From Paludibacteraceae bacterium (lineage in GTDB: Bacteria > Bacteroidota > Bacteroidia > Bacteroidales > Paludibacteraceae), in contig JAGCLW010000059.1 of NCBI GenBank assembly GCA_017646805.1, forward strand, positions 1 through 52,903: a stretch of DNA of 52,903 bases, written 5' to 3'. Under the pieces are notes generated by a model that saw only the letters and a program-made list of their open reading frames with translations, was not told the origin of the DNA and did not search any database. This document shows positions 13,965 through 20,709 of this stretch, in pieces. The position numbers and the translations under genes were made by a program. The first letter of the stretch is position 1, and each line of letters begins with the position of its first letter.

Positions 13965-13977
13965 TGACATTTTGTCA
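13965..13977. promoter_or_regulatory. Palindrome, possible operator
   Basis: TGACA-N3-TGTCA is a perfect inverted repeat in the intergenic region between the diverging genes at 13519-13932 and 14080-14271. It resembles a repressor binding site. No regulator gene next to it is recognisable. Confidence 0.4.
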
Positions 13978-14017
13978 TAAATAGTTGATTGGTACATATT
14001 TTGCGTGTATAAAAATG

Positions 14018-14046
14018 TTCCCCTGTTATTGGCAGTAACAGGGGAA
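14018..14046 (+). promoter_or_regulatory. Leader hairpin of the 14080 gene
   Basis: TTCCCCTGTTA pairs perfectly with TAACAGGGGAA over 11 bases around a TTGGCAG loop. The same element recurs, less perfectly, at 14464-14495. Both are followed by a similar AATTGTYTAAC stretch and then a start codon. Confidence 0.6.
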
Positions 14047-14079
14047 TGAAATTGTTTAACCTACTTAAATTAAACAAAA

Positions 14080-14271
14080 ATGATAAGTGTTTTAGATTGG
14101 GTTTATCCCATAGGTAATAAGGCAAAAGCCTATTTAGTGAGAGAAGTGATTGGTGATAAACTTGCTCTTACCGCACCCGATTATACTCGTTTATACTTGG
14201 GGATGTCCGAAGTTGAAAAGATAACGGACAGTAGTGTGTTATTTGAATTAGGAAAAGTAGAAATGATTTAG
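14080..14271 (+). CDS. Unrecognised 63-residue protein (transposon cargo)
   Basis: The protein opens MISVLDWVYPIGNKAKAYLV and is beta-rich, with strands such as LALTAPDYTRLYLGM and VLFELGKVEMI. It is longer than the micro-proteins and does not share their pattern, although it shares the leader hairpin type with the 14557 unit. No membrane segment or signal peptide is seen. Function unknown. The clear hairpin leader and open frame in an otherwise stop-rich region support that it is a real gene. Confidence 0.6.
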   Translation: MISVLDWVYPIGNKAKAYLVREVIGDKLALTAPDYTRLYLGMSEVEKITDSSVLFELGKVEMI

Positions 14272-14284
14272 TTTATTAGTATGA

Positions 14285-14441
14285 AAAACAAGAAGGCTAT
14301 GACAAATCTATTTAACACATCTTGAAGTTCCGATTAGAGTTTATGTACAGTTACTTTGACTATTCACCTGAGCACGGATGGTCAGTAGTGGCTGTATATC
14401 GTAAAGTGTTTGAATAGATAAAATCATAGCCTTCTTGTTTT
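14285..14441 (+). repeat. Perfect 18-bp inverted repeat enclosing micro-ORF n
   Basis: AAAACAAGAAGGCTATGA (14285-14302) is the exact reverse complement of 14424-14441. The 121-base loop holds micro-ORF n. The right arm ends in TTTT. This is the cleanest of the enclosing repeats. Confidence 0.88.
14322..14417 (+). CDS. Micro-protein n of the hairpin-enclosed family
   Basis: The 31-residue frame starts at TTG 14322, opens (M)KFRLEFMYSYFDYS and closes GWSVVAVYRKVFE. It equals units a and e in length and matches unit a across the whole pattern. A 14-codon ORF (14281-14325) ends in TTGA, its stop overlapping this TTG, which suggests translational coupling. The next upstream in-frame codon but two is a stop, so no longer start is possible; ATG 14343 would remove the first strand. 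The ORF lies in the loop of a perfect 18-bp inverted repeat. Function unknown. Confidence 0.6.
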   Translation: MKFRLEFMYSYFDYSPEHGWSVVAVYRKVFE

Positions 14442-14463
14442 AATAACTCTGTAAAGAAAAAAG

Positions 14464-14495
14464 TGTCCCCTTGCTATTGCAGTAACAAAGGGACA
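14464..14495 (+). promoter_or_regulatory. Leader hairpin of micro-ORF o
   Basis: TGTCCC (14464-14469) pairs with GGGACA (14490-14495) and inner bases pair partly. The loop region TATTGCAGTAAC matches the hairpin at 14018-14046, so the two are homologous leader elements. Confidence 0.55.
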
Positions 14496-14556
14496 AAGTT
14501 GAATTGTCTAACTACTCAAAAAAGAAACTTTAATTAACAACATTAATTTCTTGCGT

Positions 14557-14649
14557 ATGAAACATAATGAAATTTTAATCAAAATTACCTATGAGTATAA
14601 TAATGCACTTTCTCGTTGGATAAAAGTAAAGCATTATGTAGTATTATAA
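14557..14649 (+). CDS. Micro-protein o, probable family member
   Basis: The 30-residue peptide opens MKHNEILIKITYEYN and closes RWIKVKHYVVL. It keeps the EIxI strand, a central YxY, and the RWxxVxxY strand at the positions seen in the other members, but is otherwise divergent. It follows the shared leader hairpin type and lies just inside the right end of the transposon. Coding is supported mainly by position and pattern. Function unknown. Confidence 0.5.
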   Translation: MKHNEILIKITYEYNNALSRWIKVKHYVVL

Positions 14650-14690
14650 TTGGCAACCATTCTGTTCATTTAGGGTGCGCCACTTTTTTT

Positions 14691-14714
14691 AGGGTAAAGT
14701 CATATAAACTCACC
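14691..14714 (-). repeat. Right terminal inverted repeat of the transposon
   Basis: These 24 bases match the left terminal repeat at 10026-10049 with a single mismatch. Confidence 0.92.
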
Positions 14715-14722
14715 TTTTATTT
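14715..14722 (+). repeat. Right copy of the target-site duplication
   Basis: TTTTATTT repeats 10018-10025 and marks the right insertion boundary inside the DUF805 gene. Confidence 0.9.
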
Positions 14723-14990
14723 ATTTACAATTTTAATTTCTTTTTTAATTTCTTTTTTTGGTTCTTTAATTAGTTCTGAGATTGCTTCTGGGTTAGTTGG
14801 TTTGATTTCTTTGTTTTTTTTACTTCCATCTTTTGCTGTTTTTGTTCGTCGTTTGCATGATATTGGAAAATCCGGATGGAATTGGTTATTATGTTTAATT
14901 CCTTTGATTGGATCTATTATTTTGCTTGTATTTTTGTGCCAAGCAAGCGAAGAGAATGAAAATAAATGGGGAGAAAAACCTATTGAATAA
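14715..14990 (+). pseudogene. DUF805 gene, 3' fragment
   Basis: The remaining 91 codons of the DUF805 protein lie here, with membrane segments at about FYLFTILISFLISFF, then GLVGLISLFFLLPSFAVFV, and the family's RRLHDIGKSGWNWL motif. The last helix is IPLIGSIILLVFL. The frame stays open into the transposon as far as an ATG at 14616, so a chimeric protein could be made, but without the native start. Restoring one copy of the 8-bp duplication rejoins it exactly in frame with 9934-10017. Confidence 0.9.
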
Positions 14991-15003
14991 ATAATAAAAG
15001 ACA

Positions 15004-15038
15004 AAAGGCTTAAACAATCGTTTAAGCCTTTTTTTTGT
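15004..15038 (+). terminator. Terminator of the DUF805 gene
   Basis: AAAGGCTTAAAC pairs with GTTTAAGCCTTT (12 base pairs, loop AATC), followed by T's. It may serve both the DUF805 gene and the convergent gene at 15077. Confidence 0.85.
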
Positions 15039-15076
15039 TCGTTTAAAATCTTTATAAATGTTTTTGTTTAGAAAAA

Positions 15077-15664
15077 TTAAAGTTGTCCGGATTCTACCAA
15101 ATTGATGACGCGTTCGATGATTTGATCTTTGTCCGAACCATTGTATTCGTCTTTTAGATTTCCTCTGAAAATCTTTGCGATAAATTGCCAAAAATTGGCA
15201 GAAATTTTTCCTCTGTAGAGAGCAATCAAGTCGTACGCCGTCATATCTGTTTCTCTATCGATGAGTTTTACGAGCATTTTCCCTTGACTGATTGTCATGC
15301 CGCGAACAACGGGTTCGTATTTTCGTTTTACTTCTTTTTCTAATCGATTGAGATATTTTTTGCGTTCTTTTGGGTCAAAAATAGTATCTAAATCCGAGTT
15401 GGCTTTATTGAGCGTTCGTCCGACAATTTTGGAATAAGGAAGCGTCTTTTTTACGTCTCTGACGGTTTTCCAATAAAATTTTTCTTGCCGTTTGTTTTTG
15501 AAAACCATTGGCGGATAACAATATACCGATCGTAGTTGTGGAGCACAATAAAGAGTGTCTCCTGCGGTGGTTATTTCCAATGCGTAGGACGAAAAAATGG
15601 GAGCTGCAACAGTTAGTTTGCTGATTCCCAATAGAAAAAAGAATATTAAAAGATGTTTTTTCAT
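15077..15664 (-). CDS. DUF4294 family protein, secreted
   Basis: The 195-residue protein has a signal peptide (MKKHLLIFFFLLGISKLTVA) and the DUF4294 core, which includes RTLNKANSDLDTIFD and the conserved block PVVRGMTISQGKMLVKLIDRETDMTAYDLI at about 118-148 (described by its residues; over-long motif not quoted further). The family is common and nearly confined to Bacteroidetes, with unknown function in the periplasm. It is transcribed leftward. A TAATTTTG box lies only six bases before the ATG, so its mRNA may have almost no leader. Confidence 0.85.
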   Translation of the reverse strand: MKKHLLIFFFLLGISKLTVAAPIFSSYALEITTAGDTLYCAPQLRSVYCYPPMVFKNKRQEKFYWKTVRDVKKTLPYSKIVGRTLNKANSDLDTIFDPKERKKYLNRLEKEVKRKYEPVVRGMTISQGKMLVKLIDRETDMTAYDLIALYRGKISANFWQFIAKIFRGNLKDEYNGSDKDQIIERVINLVESGQL

Positions 15665-15669
15665 GAATG

Positions 15670-15677
15670 CAAAATTA
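15670..15677 (-). promoter_or_regulatory. -7 box of the DUF4294 gene
   Basis: The minus strand reads TAATTTTG. It ends five bases from the ATG at 15664, which implies a very short or absent 5' leader. Confidence 0.45.
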
Positions 15678-15785
15678 CGAAGAATAATTATATTTTTTTT
15701 AAAATCTTTTGTAAATGATTCAAACAGTGTGCCAAAAAAAATGAAAAAAATTTTTGCAATGAGAATAAGAGTTCTAATTATTTTT

Positions 15786-15793
15786 TACCTTTG
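15786..15793 (+). promoter_or_regulatory. -7 box of the SulP gene
   Basis: TACCTTTG matches TAnnTTTG and lies 38 bases before the start codon. No well-placed -33 TTTG was found. Confidence 0.55.
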
Positions 15794-15831
15794 CGGCTTA
15801 TTTTAAAAAAAATTTTAATATAGTATAAAAA

Positions 15832-17532
15832 ATGATGTGGGTATTTCGTCCTAAGTTTTTCGAAATGATTAGGACTTATAACAAGCAAAAATTTATGGCC
15901 GATCTTATGGCCGGAATTATTGTGGGAATTGTGGCTCTTCCGCTGGCAATTGCATTTGGGATTGCTTCCGGAGTTTCGCCTCAACAAGGTTTGATTACGG
16001 CGATTGTTGCCGGATTTATTTGTTCGTTTTTGGGTGGAAGTAGTGTGCAAATCGGAGGACCTACGGGTGCGTTTATCGTTATTGTTTATGGCATAATTCA
16101 AAATTATGGTATACAAGGATTGATGATCGCAACATTGATGGCCGGAATCATGTTGATTGTAATGGGATTTTGTCGTTTGGGAACGGTCATTAAGTTTATT
16201 CCTTTTCCTGTGGTTGTCGGATTTACATCAGGGATTGCGGTAACGATTTTTACGACGCAAATCAATGATTTGTTAGGGTTGGGCTTGACAGATCTTCCAG
16301 GAGCTTTTGCCGGAAAATGGGCGATGTATTTTCAAAACATAATGAAAATCAATCTTTGGGAAGCTTTGATTGGAATTTTTAGTATTGTCATTATTTTTTT
16401 TAGTGGAAAATTATTTAAAAAAATTCCCGGAGCATTAGTCGCAATTGTTTTGATGACTGCAATTGCTTTTGGTGTGGAATCGTATGGATTGGTTGATATT
16501 GTAACAATTGGCGATCGTTTTACGATTAGTGGAGTTTTGCCACAAGAAAATTTGTTTAATACTTTTTCGCAAGGATTTAATCTTTCTATTGACGATCTTG
16601 TAAAATTGCTTTCTCCGGCATTTACGATTGCTCTTCTTGGTGCGATAGAATCGTTGTTGTCGGCTACGGTTGCAGATGGTGTGACGGGAGACAAGCATCG
16701 TTCGAACACAGAATTGATCGGACAAGGAGTTGCAAATGTTATTAGTCCGATTTTAGGAGGAATTCCTGCGACGGGAGCAATTGCACGAACAATGACGAAC
16801 ATAAATAATGGCGGACGAACTCCGGTTGCGGGGATTATTCATGCCGTTGTTTTGTTGTTGATTCTTCTTTTCCTTGTGCCTCTTACGGCATACATTCCGA
16901 TGGCTTGTTTGGCCGGAGTTTTGGTTGTTGTTTCTTACAATATGAGTGAATGGCGAACATTCAGATCGTTGCTCAAAAATCCGAAATCAGATATGGCTGT
17001 TTTGTTGGTGACATTCTTTCTTACCGTATTTTTTGATCTCACCGTGGCGATAGAAATTGGTCTTTTGTTGGCTCTTGTTTTGTTGCTCAAACGACTTAGT
17101 GAGACGTCAAAAATTTCTATTTTTCATGAAGATGAAGACGTGGAAATCAATTATTCGGAAAACAATGATCCGCAAGCAAATGGTTTGCTTCATTTGCCTG
17201 AAGGAGTGGAAGTTTATGAAATTGACGGACCTTTCTTTTTTGGGATTGCGAGCAAATTTGATGAATCAACAAAAATTTTAGGCAAAAAACCAAAAGTCCG
17301 AATTATTCGTATGCGAAAAGTTCCATTCATTGATTCGTCGGGAATTCATAATTTGGAAAATTTGTTGCGTTTGGCAGAAGTAGAAGGCATTCGCATTATT
17401 CTTTCCGGAGTTAACCAACAAGTTTATAATGCGTTGAAAAAGGCCGGAGTTGTAAGCAAATTAGGCGAAAAATATGTTTGTAGCCATATTAGTATTGCAA
17501 TGACTAAAGCGAATGAATTTATTTCAAAATAA
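15832..17532 (+). CDS. SulP-family anion transporter with STAS domain
   Basis: The 566-residue protein has the SulP transporter domain, with 10-14 membrane helices over about residues 20-425. It begins with the family motif MAGIIVGIVALPLAIAFGIA, which is followed by SGVSPQQGL. The cytoplasmic C-terminus (about 440-560) is a STAS domain ending in the FIDSSGIHNLENLL motif. SulP proteins move sulfate, bicarbonate or related anions across the inner membrane. The substrate cannot be told from sequence alone. It stands alone between its own promoter box and a terminator. Confidence 0.93.
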   Translation: MMWVFRPKFFEMIRTYNKQKFMADLMAGIIVGIVALPLAIAFGIASGVSPQQGLITAIVAGFICSFLGGSSVQIGGPTGAFIVIVYGIIQNYGIQGLMIATLMAGIMLIVMGFCRLGTVIKFIPFPVVVGFTSGIAVTIFTTQINDLLGLGLTDLPGAFAGKWAMYFQNIMKINLWEALIGIFSIVIIFFSGKLFKKIPGALVAIVLMTAIAFGVESYGLVDIVTIGDRFTISGVLPQENLFNTFSQGFNLSIDDLVKLLSPAFTIALLGAIESLLSATVADGVTGDKHRSNTELIGQGVANVISPILGGIPATGAIARTMTNINNGGRTPVAGIIHAVVLLLILLFLVPLTAYIPMACLAGVLVVVSYNMSEWRTFRSLLKNPKSDMAVLLVTFFLTVFFDLTVAIEIGLLLALVLLLKRLSETSKISIFHEDEDVEINYSENNDPQANGLLHLPEGVEVYEIDGPFFFGIASKFDESTKILGKKPKVRIIRMRKVPFIDSSGIHNLENLLRLAEVEGIRIILSGVNQQVYNALKKAGVVSKLGEKYVCSHISIAMTKANEFISK

Positions 17533-17570
17533 AAAGTTTTTGTTTTCATAATGAAAAGAGTGTCCGAGAA

Positions 17571-17606
17571 AAAATTTTTTTCGGGCATTTTTTTTCTGGG
17601 AAAAAT
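17571..17606 (+). terminator. Terminator of the SulP gene
   Basis: TGTCCG pairs with CGGGCA (one G-U), extended by an A-run facing a T-run, and is followed by eight T's. It lies 38 bases after the stop. Confidence 0.75.
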
Positions 17607-17670
17607 CAAATTCATGTTTAAGAATAATTGAGGTAAAAATTCAAATTCTTTCAAATTCATTGTTTTTCTC

Positions 17671-17678
17671 TATCTTTG
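17671..17678 (+). promoter_or_regulatory. -7 box of the cyclophilin gene
   Basis: TATCTTTG matches the Bacteroidetes -7 box. It lies downstream of the earliest in-frame ATG (17660), so that start cannot be used; this decides the start at 17708. Confidence 0.65.
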
Positions 17679-17707
17679 CAGTCATTATAATGATTTTTTT
17701 GATTTTT

Positions 17708-18454
17708 ATGGAAGAAAAGAAAGTTCTTATTTCGACATCGTTTGGCGATATGACGGTGAAGCTTTATAATGAAACACCAAAGCATCGCGATAATTTTTTG
17801 AAACTTGTAGAGCAAGGATTTTATGATGATTTGCTTTTCCATCGTGTGATTAAAAATTTTATGATTCAAGGAGGAGATCCGGATAGTAAATTGGCGAAAA
17901 AAGGACAAAGTCTTGGAGTGGGAGATGTAGGATACACGATTCCGGCAGAATTTGTGCCTGCAACGTGTTTTCATAAAAAAGGAGCTTTGGCTGCGGCTCG
18001 ACAAGGAGATCAAGTTAATCCAAACAAAGAATCTTCCGGTTGTCAGTTTTATATTGTGCAAGGAGAAGTTTATAATGAAAATAAATTGATGCAAATGGAG
18101 TGTCAAGCTTTGCAATCGGCAAAAAATAATCGTTTCAATCAACTTGTAAAAGAGCATTACGAAGAGGTAAAACAATTGCGTTTGGCTCGAGATAAAGAAG
18201 GATTGATGAGTCTTCAAGAAAAATTGATTGGAATAATGGAATCAGAGTTTGAAGGGAAAAAATCGCTTCCAATGTCTGCGGAGCAAAGAGAAGCTTATTC
18301 CACTATTGGAGGCACTCCGTTTTTGGATAATGAATATACGGTTTTTGGAGAAGTGATTGATGGTCTTGATGTTATTGACAAAATTGCAGCGGTAAAAAAA
18401 GATCGATCAGATCGTCCGGAAGAAGATATAAGAATGAAACTTTCTGTCCTTTAA
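17708..18454 (+). CDS. Cyclophilin-type peptidyl-prolyl isomerase
   Basis: The 248-residue protein opens MEEKKVLISTSFGDMTVKLY, the normal start of the Bacteroidetes family. It contains the cyclophilin motifs FHRVIKNFMIQGGDP (about residues 40-54) and SGCQFYIVQG (about 106-115). It is longer than a minimal cyclophilin because of a helical insert at about 115-180. It catalyses cis-trans isomerisation of prolyl bonds. There is no signal peptide from this start, so it is probably cytoplasmic. An earlier ATG at 17690 is possible but would be nearly leaderless. trmD follows 18 bases later. Confidence 0.9.
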   Translation: MEEKKVLISTSFGDMTVKLYNETPKHRDNFLKLVEQGFYDDLLFHRVIKNFMIQGGDPDSKLAKKGQSLGVGDVGYTIPAEFVPATCFHKKGALAAARQGDQVNPNKESSGCQFYIVQGEVYNENKLMQMECQALQSAKNNRFNQLVKEHYEEVKQLRLARDKEGLMSLQEKLIGIMESEFEGKKSLPMSAEQREAYSTIGGTPFLDNEYTVFGEVIDGLDVIDKIAAVKKDRSDRPEEDIRMKLSVL

Positions 18455-18472
18455 TTTATTTTTTTTGATTTT

Positions 18473-19147
18473 ATGCGTATTGATATCATTACTGTATTGC
18501 CTGAATTGATTGAAAGTGTTTTTTCTCATTCAATTCTCAAACGGGCACAAGACAAGGGTTTGGTGGAAATTCATTTGCATAATCTTCGTGATTATTCGGT
18601 AAAGAAAACCGGACGTGTAGATGATTATCCTTTTGGAGGAATGGCAGGAATGGTGATGCAAATTGAACCGATTGATAAAATCATTAGCAAATTAAAAGAA
18701 GAAAGAGAGTATGATGAAATTATATTTACATCTCCGGACGGAGAGTCTTTTGACCAACCGATGGCAAATTCTCTTTCGACAAAAAAAAATATAATTATTC
18801 TTTGTGGTCATTACAAAGGAGTTGATTTTCGGGTTAGAGAACATTTTATTACAAAAGAAATTTCTGTCGGAGATTATGTTCTCACCGGAGGAGAATTGCC
18901 GGCTGCGGTTATTGCAGATGCAATTGTTCGGTTGATTCCGGGTGCAATTGGAGACGAACAATCGGCACTTTCGGATAGTTTTCAAGACAATCTTTTGGCT
19001 CCTCCGGTTTATACTCGTCCGGCAGAATATAAAGGTTGGAAAGTGCCGGAAATTCTTTTGTCCGGACACGAACGAAAAATTCGAGAATGGGAATTGGAGC
19101 AATCTCTTGAACGAACGAAACAACTTAGACCTGATTTGTTAAAATAA
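18473..19147 (+). CDS. trmD: tRNA (guanine-37-N1)-methyltransferase
   Basis: The 224-residue protein begins [20 protein letters not shown], the standard TrmD start. It carries the SPOUT-class trefoil-knot region with [14 protein letters not shown] (about 106-119) and [14 protein letters not shown] (about 127-140). It transfers a methyl group from S-adenosylmethionine to G37 of tRNAs, which prevents frameshifting. It is a dimeric cytoplasmic enzyme of normal length. It follows the cyclophilin gene closely and precedes argC by 13 bases, so the three are probably co-transcribed. Confidence 0.96.
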   Translation: MRIDIITVLPELIESVFSHSILKRAQDKGLVEIHLHNLRDYSVKKTGRVDDYPFGGMAGMVMQIEPIDKIISKLKEEREYDEIIFTSPDGESFDQPMANSLSTKKNIIILCGHYKGVDFRVREHFITKEISVGDYVLTGGELPAAVIADAIVRLIPGAIGDEQSALSDSFQDNLLAPPVYTRPAEYKGWKVPEILLSGHERKIREWELEQSLERTKQLRPDLLK

Positions 19148-19160
19148 AAAATAAAATATT

Positions 19161-20129
19161 ATGATAAAAGTAGGAATTATTGGTGGAGCAGGCTACACTG
19201 CGGGAGAATTGTTGCGTCTTCTTATCAATCACCCAGAGGTGAAAATTCAGTTTGTCAATAGTACAAGTAATGCGGGAAATTTGATTACTGATGTACATGG
19301 AGGATTGATTGGCGAAACAGATTTGCGTTTCACAGAAGCTCTTCCTTTTGAGGAAATCGATGTGTTGTTTTCGTGTCTTGGACATGGAGATACGGCAAAA
19401 TTTTTGGAAGAACACAACGTACCTTCAACGTTAAAAATGATTGACTTTACGATGGATCATCGTTTGAAAAGAGAAGGAAATGATTTTGTTTATGGTTTGC
19501 CGGAATTAAATAGAGAAGCGATAAAAAAAGCGACACGAGTGGCAAATCCGGGTTGTTTTGCAACGGCGATACAATTGGCATTACTTCCTTTGGCGGCAGC
19601 GGGAATTTTGACTAACGAAGTGCATATCAATGCAATAACAGGTTCGACGGGAGCCGGTCAAAAACCGACATCAACATCTCATTTTAGTTGGAGAAATGAT
19701 AATATTTCGATTTATAAAGCATTTACACATCAGCATTTAGCAGAAATCAAACAGTCGCTTGTTCAATTGCAAAAAGATTTTGATGTTGATTTAAATTTTA
19801 TACCGGTGCGAGGAAATTTTGCAAGAGGAATTTTTGCATCTGTTTATACAGATTGTAATCTTTCGCTTGAAGAAGCACAAAAATTATATAATGATTTTTA
19901 TGCAGACGCGGCATTTACATTTGTAACAGAGAAAAATCTGGATCTCAAACAAGTTGTAAATACGAATAAAGTTATTTTGCAATTGCAAAAACATGGAAAC
20001 AAATTGTTGATTATTTCCGTCATTGATAATTTGTTGAAAGGAGCTTCGGGACAAGCTGTTCAGAATATGAATTTGCTTTTTGGTCTTGATGAGCATACGG
20101 GATTGCGACTTAAGCCAGCAGCCTTTTGA
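19161..20129 (+). CDS. argC: N-acetyl-gamma-glutamyl-phosphate reductase
   Basis: The 322-residue protein has an N-terminal NAD(P)-binding fold with GIIGGAGYTAGELLRLL (about 5-21). The catalytic cysteine is in NPGCFATA at about residue 133. It reduces N-acetylglutamyl phosphate to the semialdehyde in arginine synthesis. The later HQHLAEIKQSL and PVRGNFARGIFASVY segments are typical of the family. No other arginine genes are next to it here, unlike the arg clusters of many Bacteroidetes. A terminator follows. Confidence 0.95.
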   Translation: MIKVGIIGGAGYTAGELLRLLINHPEVKIQFVNSTSNAGNLITDVHGGLIGETDLRFTEALPFEEIDVLFSCLGHGDTAKFLEEHNVPSTLKMIDFTMDHRLKREGNDFVYGLPELNREAIKKATRVANPGCFATAIQLALLPLAAAGILTNEVHINAITGSTGAGQKPTSTSHFSWRNDNISIYKAFTHQHLAEIKQSLVQLQKDFDVDLNFIPVRGNFARGIFASVYTDCNLSLEEAQKLYNDFYADAAFTFVTEKNLDLKQVVNTNKVILQLQKHGNKLLIISVIDNLLKGASGQAVQNMNLLFGLDEHTGLRLKPAAF

Positions 20130-20145
20130 TGAAACAAAAAATTCA

Positions 20146-20182
20146 GCCTCATTTGATATTTTGCAGATGAGGCTTTTTTTTT
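20146..20182 (+). terminator. Terminator after argC
   Basis: GCCTCAT (20146-20152) pairs with ATGAGGC (20167-20173) and is followed by nine T's. Confidence 0.88.
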
Positions 20183-20268
20183 GATAAAATCAGTTGAAAA
20201 ATGTCCTGTTTTTTGTAGAAAAAAGATTAAAAGAAAGATTTTCAATAGGAATTTCAGAGAAAGATAGT

Positions 20269-20276
20269 TATATTTG
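20269..20276 (+). promoter_or_regulatory. -7 box of the rsfS-ftsH-cdsA run
   Basis: TATATTTG matches TAnnTTTG. The earliest in-frame start (20274) lies inside it, so the ATG at 20328 is preferred for rsfS. Confidence 0.6.
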
Positions 20277-20327
20277 CACGATTGTACTCTTTTGTGCAAA
20301 ATAGTGTTAAAAAAAATAAAAACGGGA

Positions 20328-20687
20328 ATGATAGAAACAAAAAAAATAGTAGAAGAAATAATCAAAGGAATGCAAGAGCGAAAAGCCAAAAAGATTGTTG
20401 TTGTTGATATGACAAATCTTGAAGAGCGTGCGTGTGATTATTTCGTTATATGTGAAGGATCTTCAAACACACAAGTTATGGCAATTGCAGATGAGATGGA
20501 AGATTATGTTCGTAAATCTGTTCGAGAAAAACCATTTGCGATAGCAGGTCGTGAAAATGCAGAATGGATAGCGGTGGATTATGGAGACATTATGGCTCAT
20601 GTTTTTCTTCCGGAAAGTCGAGAGTTTTACGACATTGAGCATCTTTGGGAAGATGCACATTTGATTGAAGTGCCGGATTTGGATTGA
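20328..20687 (+). CDS. rsfS: Ribosomal silencing factor RsfS
   Basis: The 119-residue protein opens MIETKKIVEEIIKGMQERKA and has the RsfS/Iojap core with DYFVICEGSSNTQVMAIAD (about 38-56). The ending DYGDIMAHVFLPESREFYDI is followed by EHLW. It binds ribosomal protein L14 and blocks subunit joining when translation must slow. ftsH starts 22 bases after its stop, a frequent pairing in Bacteroidetes. Confidence 0.95.
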   Translation: MIETKKIVEEIIKGMQERKAKKIVVVDMTNLEERACDYFVICEGSSNTQVMAIADEMEDYVRKSVREKPFAIAGRENAEWIAVDYGDIMAHVFLPESREFYDIEHLWEDAHLIEVPDLD

Positions 20688-20709
20688 GAAATTAGTAAAC
20701 ACATTTTTT

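Larger units (their letters stand above)
14457..14689 (+). repeat. Short inverted repeat around unit o
   Basis: AAAAAAGTG (14457-14465) pairs with CACTTTTTT (14681-14689), nine base pairs followed by another T. It encloses the leader hairpin and micro-ORF o. The arms are short and A/T-rich, so this enclosure is weaker than the others. Confidence 0.45.
10026..14714 (+). mobile_element. IS1595-family (ISXO2-like) transposon with cargo, 4,689 bp
   Basis: The element is bounded by near-perfect 24-bp inverted repeats (23 of 24 match), starting GGTAAGTTTATA on the left and GGTGAGTTTATA on the right when read inward. It is flanked by an 8-bp direct repeat and interrupts a DUF805 gene. It encodes an ISXO2-like DDE transposase plus roughly 3.5 kb of passenger DNA. 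A simple IS1595 element is about 0.7-1.1 kb, so this is a cargo-carrying version. The passengers are mostly unrecognised small genes: several hairpin-enclosed micro-ORFs, a secreted protein behind a structured leader, a zinc-ribbon protein and a coupled gene pair. Both ends and the transposase look intact, so the element may be mobile. Confidence 0.92.

Noticed and set aside
10181..14441. Invertible segments (phase-variable switches) bounded by the inverted repeats
   Set aside because: Every unit has different arm sequences and no recombinase gene is present, so DNA inversion by one enzyme is unlikely.
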